Assembly: GCA_049433545.1 (NCBI GenBank)
Contig: JBMTEY010000154.1
Span: 1 to 5,648, forward strand
Direction: 5' to 3'
From: Ga0077527 sp049433545
Lineage (GTDB): Bacteria; Pseudomonadota; Gammaproteobacteria; Burkholderiales; SG8-41
DNA: 5,648 nucleotides
The position numbers and the translations under genes were made by a program. A model generated the notes under the pieces. It saw only the letters and a program-made list of their open reading frames with translations, had not been told where the DNA came from and searched no databases. This document shows positions 1 to 5,500 of the stretch, one piece after another; the stretch's first letter is position 1, and each line of letters begins with the position of its first letter.

Positions 1-1
1 T

Positions 2-1000
2 TATTGGGATGCAAGGACGAATCGCGCCTTGACGCAGATGTATGTACATAACTTTGCCGAGGCATGGCCTGAATATGAATATCGGCTCAATCTAACCCAA
101 CTTGGCGTAATCATGAAAAATGATCCCCAACTGTTGGAGGCATTCAGGACTAAACCCCATTGGAAAGGGGTAATCGATAAACCGTCAGGGGTGGTCGGAA
201 TCTGGGACGAGCAGGGTGTAGGAGATAAGATTTTATATTCGACACTACTACCGGAATTAATCAAAACGGGACAATCGTTTGTTTACGAAATGGATTCCCG
301 GTTGATACCTGCCTATCGGCGAACTTACCCAGGACAACAATTTGTCCCTATCAAAACCCCGCCAGATCCGGCATTACTGCAAGCCGACTACATGCTGTTT
401 TCTGGATCATTGCCGGGCCTGTTCCGGACTTCATTGGCAAGCTTTGAGCGGCAGCCGACTCAGACGCTCGAGGCTGATCCTGACAGGGTGGGCCACTATG
501 CGGGAGTGCTAGGGAGTAAATTTAAAGTAAGCATATCCTGGGGCAGTACTCGTAGCGATCACGAAGGCCGTAAAAAAAGCGCGGCCTTGAAGGATTATTT
601 GCCTTTGCTAACTATCCCTGAAATTGAGTTCGTCGATGTTCAATATGGGGATACGTTGTGCGAACGTGAGGAATTAATGCAACAGCACGGCGTAAAAATG
701 ACTCGATTTGAAGAGGTGGATTACTACAATGATTTGGAGGAGATGCTGGCAATTCTCGGGGCATGCGATCTTTTGATTACGACAAGTAATTTTAATGCAC
801 ATATGGCGGGCGCTCTGGGTAAGCCGGTTTGGCTGATTTATCCCTCTGATCTTCCGCCATTCCACTACTGGGCGCATCGGGGCGATTACCGCAGCTTGTG
901 GTATCCATCGGTAGAAATTATTTCCGGCCCAACACTGACTGACTGGGAGGCATTAATTCACCACACCAAAGAAAAATTGATTCACAAGATGCTCAATTAA
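2..1000 (+). CDS. TPR-repeat protein with C-terminal glycosyltransferase-like domain, 5' partial
   Basis: The frame is open to the left edge, so 332 C-terminal residues are visible and the true start lies upstream; a TTG at 29 is only an internal codon. The first ~30 residues (NRAL, then FAEAWPEYEYR) match the usual last TPR helix pair, 'NRAL..L..GDFeEGWrEYEwR', that precedes the glycosyltransferase fold in this family. The fold follows: WDEQGVGDKI (about 68-77) resembles the nucleotide-sugar enzyme motif 'EQGlGD.I', FVDVQYG (210-216) resembles 'fvSLQyG', and TTSNFNAHMAGALGKPVW (from 260) resembles the conserved 'DT..AHLAGALGkPvW' segment. The C-terminus with LWYPS and DWEAL is also typical. 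The family is related to GT-B enzymes (GT9/GT41-like) and often sits in surface glycan or flagellin/protein glycosylation loci; the substrate cannot be read from the sequence. The gene is clearly AT-richer than mgtE and the genes after it. The stop is TAA at 998-1000. Confidence 0.85.
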   Translation, partial: YWDARTNRALTQMYVHNFAEAWPEYEYRLNLTQLGVIMKNDPQLLEAFRTKPHWKGVIDKPSGVVGIWDEQGVGDKILYSTLLPELIKTGQSFVYEMDSRLIPAYRRTYPGQQFVPIKTPPDPALLQADYMLFSGSLPGLFRTSLASFERQPTQTLEADPDRVGHYAGVLGSKFKVSISWGSTRSDHEGRKKSAALKDYLPLLTIPEIEFVDVQYGDTLCEREELMQQHGVKMTRFEEVDYYNDLEEMLAILGACDLLITTSNFNAHMAGALGKPVWLIYPSDLPPFHYWAHRGDYRSLWYPSVEIISGPTLTDWEALIHHTKEKLIHKMLN

Positions 1001-1052
1001 TCTAGAAATTATTTTGGATTAGAGACAAAATTATTTAAGTAACGTATGGGGG

Positions 1053-1073
1053 ACGCACATGATTTTTGTGCGT
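1053..1073 (+). terminator. Stem-loop, possible weak terminator of the glycosyltransferase gene
   Basis: ACGCACA (1053-1059) pairs perfectly with TGTGCGT (1067-1073) around a 7-base T-rich loop. Only three T residues follow the stem base (1073-1075), so it is a weak intrinsic terminator at best. Its position about 50 bases after the stop codon at 1000 fits a terminator. The alternative is a translational element, because the left arm and loop contain the ATG of the mini-ORF at 1059 and the stem starts at the end of that ORF's ribosome site. Confidence 0.4.
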
Positions 1074-1121
1074 TTGAGGTTCACCTGTCTTTGTGCCGGT
1101 TTGATCGTGGCGCTGGGTTAA
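1059..1121 (+). CDS. 20-codon signal-peptide-like ORF (leader peptide or gene remnant)
   Basis: ATG at 1059 follows GGGGGA (1048-1053) at 5-base spacing, a plausible ribosome site. The product MIFVRLRFTCLCAGLIVALG has a short basic start (Arg5, Arg7) and a hydrophobic stretch, like the front half of a signal peptide. TAA (1119-1121) ends it, and the next codon in the same frame is ATG (1122), which opens MAADDIQAVSG before TGA at 1155. Read through the stop, the whole would look like a signal peptide with a cleavage-type 'MAA-DD' junction. It is therefore either a decayed gene for an exported protein or a genuine short leader peptide ahead of mgtE. Nothing in it identifies a family. Short ORFs of this size can occur by chance, so support is modest. 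Confidence 0.3.
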   Translation: MIFVRLRFTCLCAGLIVALG

Positions 1122-1139
1122 ATGGCCGCTGACGACATT

Positions 1140-1186
1140 CAGGCTGTTTCGGGTTGATCGCCGCCAGCGGTTGATGGCTCAGCCTG
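1140..1186 (+). repeat. Nested inverted repeat upstream of mgtE
   Basis: CAGGCTG (1140-1146) is the exact reverse complement of CAGCCTG (1180-1186). Inside, ATCGCCG (1157-1163) can pair with CGGTTGAT (1168-1175) through six Watson-Crick pairs and one G-U, with one bulged T and a 4-base loop. The element could fold as a two-tier hairpin in RNA or act as a dyad in DNA. It ends 45 bases before the mgtE start. I do not recognise it as a named RNA family or REP type. Confidence 0.4.
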
Positions 1187-1197
1187 TATGGCTCGCC

Positions 1198-1210
1198 AAA
1201 TTTATATAGC
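1198..1210 (+). promoter_or_regulatory. Possible -10-like element of an mgtE promoter
   Basis: The AAATTTATATAGC stretch is the only A/T-rich segment in the 150 bases before mgtE. TATATA at 1203-1208 would put a transcript start near 1215, about 17 bases before the GTG. No good -35 hexamer lies 16-18 bases upstream, so the call is weak. Transcription could instead start further upstream and run through the inverted repeat. Confidence 0.2.
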
Positions 1211-1231
1211 GCACACTTATCGGAAGCACCT

Positions 1232-2668
1232 GTGGCTGACAAGCAAGGAAAACTAACGGCGACCGAGACCCACCTTGAGCGCGTGGTAGAGCTGTTGCAC
1301 CGACACGAGTTGGTTGAGAATCTAGTCTTCCAACAGGGAAGCGCTTCCGATCGTTTTGTCAAGTCCGAGGCACGCCGCCAGCATCTAGATGAGCTGCGGC
1401 AGTTACTCGACCGGCTGCACCCCGCAGATATTGCTCACATTCTGGAGTCGCTGGAGATCGCGCAACGGCTGGTGATCTGGGATCAGGTCAAGTCCGAACG
1501 TCACGGTGACATCCTGCTCGAGGTATCCGATGCGGTGCGCGAGTCTCTTATCGCGCACATGGACAAGGGTGAGCTGGTCGCTGCTACCGGCCTGCTTGAT
1601 ACGGATGAAATTGCCGACCTTGCCCCCGATCTGCCCCGTGAAGTCATACTCGATGTTTTCAAGTCGCTGTCGACCGAGGAGCGTGAACAGCTCCGTGCGG
1701 CGATGTCCTATCCGGAAGATACGGTAGGCGCGCTGATGGATTTCGACATGATCGAAGTGCGTGAAGACGTCACCCTGGAAGTCGTGCTGCGCTATCTGCG
1801 CCGCCTGACTGAGTTGCCGAATCACACCGACCAGCTGCTGGTGGTGGATCGCGCGGAAAACCTGCGCGGTTTGCTGTCGATCAACCGGCTGCTGCTCACC
1901 GATCCTGATACGCTGGTGGGCGAAGTCATGACGCGGGATATCACCAGTTTTCATCCCGAACAGGATGCGCGTGTCGCAGCCAGCGCGTTCGAGCGTTACG
2001 ATCTGGTATCCGCGCCGGTGATCGACGATCAGGGGCGTCCGATCGGACGGATCACCGTCGATGCCGTGGTCGATTACATACAGGAAGCCAAGGACAGTGA
2101 AATCCTCTCGGCGGGCGGCCTCAAGGAAGAGGAAGACCTTTTCGCCTCGGTATGGAACAGCGTGCGCAACCGCTGGGCCTGGCTGGCGATCAATCTGGTG
2201 ACTGCATTTATTGCATCGCGTGTGATCGGTGTGTTCGAGAATTCCATCGCGCAGCTGGTGGCGCTGGCGGCCTTGATGCCGATTGTTGCCGGTATCGGCG
2301 GCAACTCGGGTAATCAGACGACTACGATGATCGTGCGCGCACTGGCGCTTGGCCAGATCACCCGGGACAGCGCGCGCAAGCTGTTCTTCAAGGAAATCAG
2401 TGTGTCTGCGTTGAACGGGTTGATCTGGGGCAGGCTGGTCGGCCTGTTCGCCTTCCTGATCTATCACAGCTGGCAACTGGGACTGGTAATGACAGGGGCG
2501 ATGATGCTCAACCTGCTGCTCGCTGCGGTGATGGGGGTGGCGATACCCCTGGTCATGCAGAAACTCGGGCGCGATCCGGCGGTAGGCTCCAGCGTGATGA
2601 TTACGGCCATCACCGACAGCGGGGGTTTTTTCATTTTCCTCGGTCTAGCCACGCTGTTTTTGGTTTAA
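1232..2668 (+). CDS. mgtE: Magnesium transporter MgtE
   Basis: A 478-residue inner-membrane Mg2+ channel/transporter of complete family length. The N-terminal MgtE_N helical domain covers about residues 55-160 (LHPADIAHILESL and similar superhelix repeats). A CBS pair follows at about 168-230 and 231-290 (VMTRDITSF, SAPVIDDQGRPIGRI), then a plug-type linker helix rich in Glu (298-310) and five membrane segments near 313-332, 338-356, 388-412, 418-442 and 454-477. The family signature GIGGNSGNQ is at 354-362. Asp462 in the last segment (ITDSGGFF) corresponds to the conserved pore aspartate, Asp432 in the Thermus thermophilus structure. In that family the cytosolic domains sense Mg2+ and close the pore when it is plentiful. 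The start is GTG with GGAAG at 1222-1226, five bases upstream; a stop (TGA 1172-1174) limits any upstream extension. It is followed by the oxidoreductase after seven bases, suggesting one transcript. Confidence 0.95.
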   Translation: MADKQGKLTATETHLERVVELLHRHELVENLVFQQGSASDRFVKSEARRQHLDELRQLLDRLHPADIAHILESLEIAQRLVIWDQVKSERHGDILLEVSDAVRESLIAHMDKGELVAATGLLDTDEIADLAPDLPREVILDVFKSLSTEEREQLRAAMSYPEDTVGALMDFDMIEVREDVTLEVVLRYLRRLTELPNHTDQLLVVDRAENLRGLLSINRLLLTDPDTLVGEVMTRDITSFHPEQDARVAASAFERYDLVSAPVIDDQGRPIGRITVDAVVDYIQEAKDSEILSAGGLKEEEDLFASVWNSVRNRWAWLAINLVTAFIASRVIGVFENSIAQLVALAALMPIVAGIGGNSGNQTTTMIVRALALGQITRDSARKLFFKEISVSALNGLIWGRLVGLFAFLIYHSWQLGLVMTGAMMLNLLLAAVMGVAIPLVMQKLGRDPAVGSSVMITAITDSGGFFIFLGLATLFLV

Positions 2669-2675
2669 TTATCCG

Positions 2676-4088
2676 ATGCACACCTTTGATGTCGTGGTGA
2701 TCGGCTCAGGCCCCGGCGGTTACCGTGCCGCAGTGCTGGCAGCGCTGCGCGGACTGAAAGCCCTGATCGTGGAAGAGGGCGCATGGGGCGGCACCTGTCT
2801 GAATCGCGGCTGCGTGCCGAAAAAGGACTGGTTCCATACTGCCCGCATCCTGGCCGCTAGCCGCGACCTTGCAGCGCGCGGTGTCCGTGGCGCACTGGCT
2901 GCCGATCCGCCTCAGGCCTGGCGTCATCAACGCCAGGTTGTCGAAACCGTGCGCGGCAGTTACGTCGATTATCTGCAACGCCTGGGCGTGGTGATGGTGG
3001 AAGGGCGGGCGCGATTCAGCAGCCCCTCGCGGCTGGAAGTTGGTGGACAGTCAATCAGCGCCGGGCATGTCATCGTGGCCACCGGATCCCGTCCCTGGCT
3101 GCCGCCGCAGTTGCCGGCTGCGCCGGGGCGCATTCTCACTACGGATGATCTGTTCGATCATGCGCTGCCGGCAGGCAAAAAGGTTGCGGTGCTCGGATCA
3201 GGTGCTGTCGGCACCGAGATGGCCTTCATCCTGGCCCAGTTCGGGCTGGAGGTGGTGTGGCTGACCGGCCGGGAGCCCATGTCGGAGAGTGCTTACAGTG
3301 AGTCTGCGCGAGCAGCGCTGCGCGAAGCGCTCTTCAGGGCCGGTGTCGAGCCCAAAACCGGGCAGCGTATCGTTACGGCACGTGTGGATGACGGTGGAGT
3401 GACGCTGGCGTTGCCCGGTGGTGCGGAGGAACGCGTGGATTGGGTGCTGGCTGGCACCGGCCGCAGGCCCAATACCCAAGATCTCGACCTGGATCTGGCG
3501 CATGTCACGGTGGATGATCAGGGCTACATCAAGGTGGATGCATTCAATCAGGCGGCAGCAGGAATTTATGCCATTGGCGATGTTGCCAATCCCGGCATGA
3601 GCGCCAATCATGCGCTGGCCGATGCCACGGTCGCCATCAGCAATATCATCAAACCGGGCAGCCGCCGTCGTGACAATCACCGGGTGCCAGAGGCCCTGTA
3701 TTCGGCGCTGGAGCTGGCGCGGGTGGGGTGGAAGGAAGAGCGTGCGGAAGCGATGGGGCTGGAGCCGGCCACCGGATTTGCCTCATTTGATGCCAATCCG
3801 GCGGCGCTGGCCGAGGATGAGCGCGGCGGCTTCCTGCGCATTATCGCGGACATGGACAGCGGCCGTGCGCTGGGCGCGGAAATTGCCGGCCGCGGCGCGG
3901 CAGAACTGATCAGCCTGCTGGGGCTGGAATTCGGCGCTCCGCAGGCGCTGTCGCGATTGGCCACTGCCGCTTACAATCACCCGACGCGCGCCGAGGAAAT
4001 TCTCAACGCCGTGGAAACGCTGGCTGCCCGCTGGGGCATGTCGGCACATGTGTTTCCGGGGAAAAGCCCGGGAGCGCCGGCGGAATAA
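2676..4088 (+). CDS. Dihydrolipoamide dehydrogenase-type flavin disulfide oxidoreductase
   Basis: A 470-residue class I pyridine nucleotide-disulfide oxidoreductase, normal length for the family (E. coli Lpd is 474). In order: FAD motif GSGPGG (10-15); redox disulfide Cys41/Cys46 in GGTCLNRGCVPKK, with Lys50 at the conserved position; ATGSRP (135-140); nucleotide-binding GSGAVGTE (174-181); second FAD motif GIYAIGDV (296-303); dimerisation domain from about 338; and the catalytic His-Glu pair H435/E440 in NHPTRAE. The His-Glu motif and length favour dihydrolipoyl dehydrogenase (E3). The KKDW after the disulfide is more glutathione-reductase-like, and no E1, E2 or lipoyl-domain gene is adjacent, so the substrate is uncertain. 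There is no C-terminal Cys pair as in mercuric reductase. At the end of the second NAD-domain strand the usual acidic residue appears to be Thr197. The ATG lies seven bases after mgtE with no visible Shine-Dalgarno, which suggests translational coupling. Confidence 0.85.
   Translation: MHTFDVVVIGSGPGGYRAAVLAALRGLKALIVEEGAWGGTCLNRGCVPKKDWFHTARILAASRDLAARGVRGALAADPPQAWRHQRQVVETVRGSYVDYLQRLGVVMVEGRARFSSPSRLEVGGQSISAGHVIVATGSRPWLPPQLPAAPGRILTTDDLFDHALPAGKKVAVLGSGAVGTEMAFILAQFGLEVVWLTGREPMSESAYSESARAALREALFRAGVEPKTGQRIVTARVDDGGVTLALPGGAEERVDWVLAGTGRRPNTQDLDLDLAHVTVDDQGYIKVDAFNQAAAGIYAIGDVANPGMSANHALADATVAISNIIKPGSRRRDNHRVPEALYSALELARVGWKEERAEAMGLEPATGFASFDANPAALAEDERGGFLRIIADMDSGRALGAEIAGRGAAELISLLGLEFGAPQALSRLATAAYNHPTRAEEILNAVETLAARWGMSAHVFPGKSPGAPAE
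4056..4071 (+). other. Small stem-loop at the 3' end of the oxidoreductase gene
   Basis: CCGGG (4056-4060) pairs with CCCGG (4067-4071) around the loop GAAAAG. It lies inside the coding sequence, directly before the larger hairpin at 4074, so the two could form tandem structures in the mRNA. A 5-base stem alone is weak evidence. Confidence 0.3.
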
Positions 4089-4101
4089 CTCCGCCGGGCG
4101 C
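4074..4101 (+). other. GC-rich hairpin with the oxidoreductase stop codon in its loop
   Basis: GCGCCGGCGGA (4074-4084) pairs with TCCGCCGGGCGC (4090-4101): eleven pairs with one bulged G (4098) around a five-base loop, ATAAC. The TAA stop of the oxidoreductase (4086-4088) lies in that loop. No T-run follows, so it is not a standard intrinsic terminator. It ends eight bases before the AGGAGG of the sigma factor gene. It could limit read-through, protect or process the mRNA end, or be a binding dyad; the sequence alone does not decide. Confidence 0.6.
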
Positions 4102-4108
4102 CGTGTTC

Positions 4109-4114
4109 AGGAGG
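4109..4114 (+). promoter_or_regulatory. Shine-Dalgarno site deciding the sigma factor start
   Basis: A perfect AGGAGG stands nine bases before GTG 4124. The alternative in-frame GTG at 4103 lies upstream of this site and has no ribosome site of its own, only the hairpin arm. This makes 4124 the better start. Confidence 0.75.
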
Positions 4115-4123
4115 CAGGGACAG

Positions 4124-4645
4124 GTGAATCGACCGGCATCCGACGTGTTTGCGGCCCAGGCCATGCAGTTCATACCCCGCCTGCGGCGTTATGCGCGCGC
4201 GCTGACCGGGGATGCCAGCGCCGCCGACGATCTGGTGCAGGATGCGCTGGAGCGTGCGCTGGTCAAACAGGCGTTATGGCGCGAAGGCTCGGACCTGAGG
4301 GCCTGGCTGTTTACCGTGATGCACAACGTCTTCGTCAATCAAGTACGCAGTGCCGTGGCCACCCGTACGGTGCCGATGGACGACGCGGTATCCGACCTGC
4401 CCCAGGCGCAGAGTACGGACCGCCTTGAAATCCGCGACCTTGATGCGGCGCTGCAGGCCTTGCCGGACGAGCAGCGCGCGGTGGTGTTGCTGGTGGGACT
4501 GGAGCAGATGAGTTACGAGGAAGCAGCCAAGGTACTGGAAGTACCGATCGGCACAGTGATGTCGCGCCTGTCGCGCGGGCGGGAGCGCCTGCGCCGGCTG
4601 ACGCAGGGGCTGCCGGACGCGGCGCCGCTGAAGGTCGTCAAATGA
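4124..4645 (+). CDS. ECF-type RNA polymerase sigma factor
   Basis: A 173-residue sigma-70 family protein of group 4 (ECF) size. It has only regions 2 and 4, as expected. Region 2 covers about 14-80: helices with FIPRLRRYARALTGD, then DDLVQDALERAL for core polymerase and -10 recognition, then DLRAWLFTVMHNVFVNQVR. Region 4 covers about 105-158: LPDEQRAVVLL, then the helix-turn-helix YEEAAKVLEVPIGTVMSRLSR, which reads the -35 element. The GTG at 4124 is chosen because of the AGGAGG nine bases upstream; starting at 4103 would add seven residues. The next gene is its anti-sigma factor, overlapping by ATGA, so the two are translationally coupled. No clear ECF-type promoter (GGAAC-like, then CGTC-like) is visible in the 35-base gap to the oxidoreductase, so autoregulation cannot be shown. 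The regulon and signal are not identifiable. Confidence 0.9.
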   Translation: MNRPASDVFAAQAMQFIPRLRRYARALTGDASAADDLVQDALERALVKQALWREGSDLRAWLFTVMHNVFVNQVRSAVATRTVPMDDAVSDLPQAQSTDRLEIRDLDAALQALPDEQRAVVLLVGLEQMSYEEAAKVLEVPIGTVMSRLSRGRERLRRLTQGLPDAAPLKVVK

Positions 4646-5397
4646 GCGGGATTCCGGTTAACGAAGCGGAACTGCAGGCCTATGTCGACGGTCATCTGCC
4701 GGCGGCGCGCGCCGGCGAGATCGCGCGCCATCTGGCGCAGCACGAAGACGACGCATCTCGCGTGGCCGCCTGGCGCCGCCAGAACGAATTGCTGCATGAG
4801 GCCTTCGATCCGCTGCTGGCGGAACCTGTACCGTCGCGGCTGCGTCCCGCGGTCGCGCGTTCCTGGCAACCGCTGCGGCAATATGCCGTGGCAGCCGCAT
4901 TGATGGCAGCCAGCGGCCTGGCCGGCTGGCACCTGCATGGTTACGTGGCGGCGGGAAGCGCGCAAACCGCCTATCTGCCGCATGTCGCGGCCGTTGCCCA
5001 TGCGGTTTACAGCCCTGAGGTGCGGCACCCGGTGGAGGTCGGCGCCGATCAGGAGGCGCATCTGGTGCGCTGGCTGTCCAAGCGGCTGGGTGCCGGCCTG
5101 AAAATCCCCCATCTTGCGGCGCAGGGATATGCATTGGTCGGCGGACGTCTGCTGCCAGGCGATCGCGGACCGGCGGCGCAATTCATGTATCAGGACATGA
5201 AGGGACAGCGTCTTACGCTTTATGTGCGCGTCAGCAAGGACGCGCGTGAACAAACCGCATTCCGCTTCGCGCAGGAGAACAAGGTCGGCGTGTTCTACTG
5301 GCTTGACGGTCGTCTCGGTTACGCCTTGTCCGGTGAAACCGATCGCAAGGAATTGTTGCGTGTTGCCGACGCGGTTTATCGCCAGCTCAATCCCTGA
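4642..5397 (+). CDS. Membrane anti-sigma factor
   Basis: A 251-residue protein of the 'transmembrane transcriptional regulator / anti-sigma factor' type. The cytoplasmic part (1-77) begins ELQAYVDGHLPAARAGEIARHLA, which resembles anti-sigma domains of the ZAS type. One membrane segment lies at about 80-98 (YAVAAALMAASGLAGWHL), giving an N-in, C-out topology. The periplasmic part has the features typical of this family: LVRWLSKRLG (141-150), then a PHLAAQGYALVGGRLLPG block (156-173), then GPAAQFMYQD and RLTLYVR. The protein has no cysteine at all: where zinc-binding anti-sigmas have HxxxCxxC it reads H30-x3-H34-x2-D37, so classical Zn/redox sensing is unlikely. The ATG overlaps the sigma factor stop (ATGA), with GAAGG (4630-4634) seven bases upstream. 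It probably holds the sigma factor inactive at the inner membrane; the signal is unknown. Confidence 0.88.
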   Translation: MSGIPVNEAELQAYVDGHLPAARAGEIARHLAQHEDDASRVAAWRRQNELLHEAFDPLLAEPVPSRLRPAVARSWQPLRQYAVAAALMAASGLAGWHLHGYVAAGSAQTAYLPHVAAVAHAVYSPEVRHPVEVGADQEAHLVRWLSKRLGAGLKIPHLAAQGYALVGGRLLPGDRGPAAQFMYQDMKGQRLTLYVRVSKDAREQTAFRFAQENKVGVFYWLDGRLGYALSGETDRKELLRVADAVYRQLNP

Positions 5398-5465
5398 GCG
5401 TGCAGCGCGCAGTACCGTCGCTGCCCGGCGCAAATACGAGAATTATAAATAACCTGTTGATTTTA

Positions 5466-5494
5466 TTGATTTTTTTCGCACGGCCGTTTATGAA
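5466..5494 (+). promoter_or_regulatory. Candidate sigma-70 promoter
   Basis: TTGATT (5466-5471) and TATGAA (5489-5494) are 17 bases apart, each matching four of six consensus positions. A transcript would start near 5501 and run about 150 bases to the hairpin at the window end. AT-rich DNA gives such matches by chance, and TATAAA at 5444-5449 is a competing -10-like site without a good -35. Confidence 0.3.
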
Positions 5495-5500
5495 CGCGCT

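Larger units (their letters stand above)
1001..1231. other. 231-base intergenic region between the glycosyltransferase gene and mgtE
   Basis: The first ~50 bases are AT-rich. They are followed by a stem-loop (1053-1073), two abutting mini-ORFs (1059-1121 and 1122-1157), an inverted repeat (1140-1186) and an A/T-rich stretch just before mgtE (1198-1210). I do not recognise a known riboswitch, including the M-box magnesium riboswitch that precedes some mgtE genes in Firmicutes. The reverse strand shows no convincing independent gene. Confidence 0.6.

Noticed and set aside
29..31. TTG as the start of the first gene
   Set aside because: The frame is open to the left edge and the residues before it (NRA, then L) fit the TPR consensus 'NRAL', so it is an internal codon.
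1033..1123. Possible integron attC-like site (ATTTAA and GTTAAAT bounding a hairpin region)
   Set aside because: The required RYYYAAC core is not present (ATTTAAG instead), inner L boxes are not recognisable, and no integrase is nearby.
1403..2476. Long reverse-strand ORF opposite mgtE
   Set aside because: It is a shadow of the GC-rich mgtE codon pattern; its translation is Gln/Arg/His-rich without any recognisable domain, whereas the + frame is a complete MgtE.
4013..4044. ECF-type promoter (GGAAAC and CATGTC) inside the end of the oxidoreductase gene
   Set aside because: Only the -35-like part resembles the consensus; the -10 part is poor and such matches are frequent in GC-rich coding DNA.
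4513..5433. 306-codon reverse-strand ORF opposite the sigma/anti-sigma genes
   Set aside because: It is a shadow ORF: low-complexity Arg/Gln-rich translation, no family features, and it lies opposite two well-supported genes.
5442..5447. Perfect TATAAT on the reverse strand
   Set aside because: No -35-like hexamer lies 16-18 bases away, and transcription would run antisense into the anti-sigma gene with no gene to serve.
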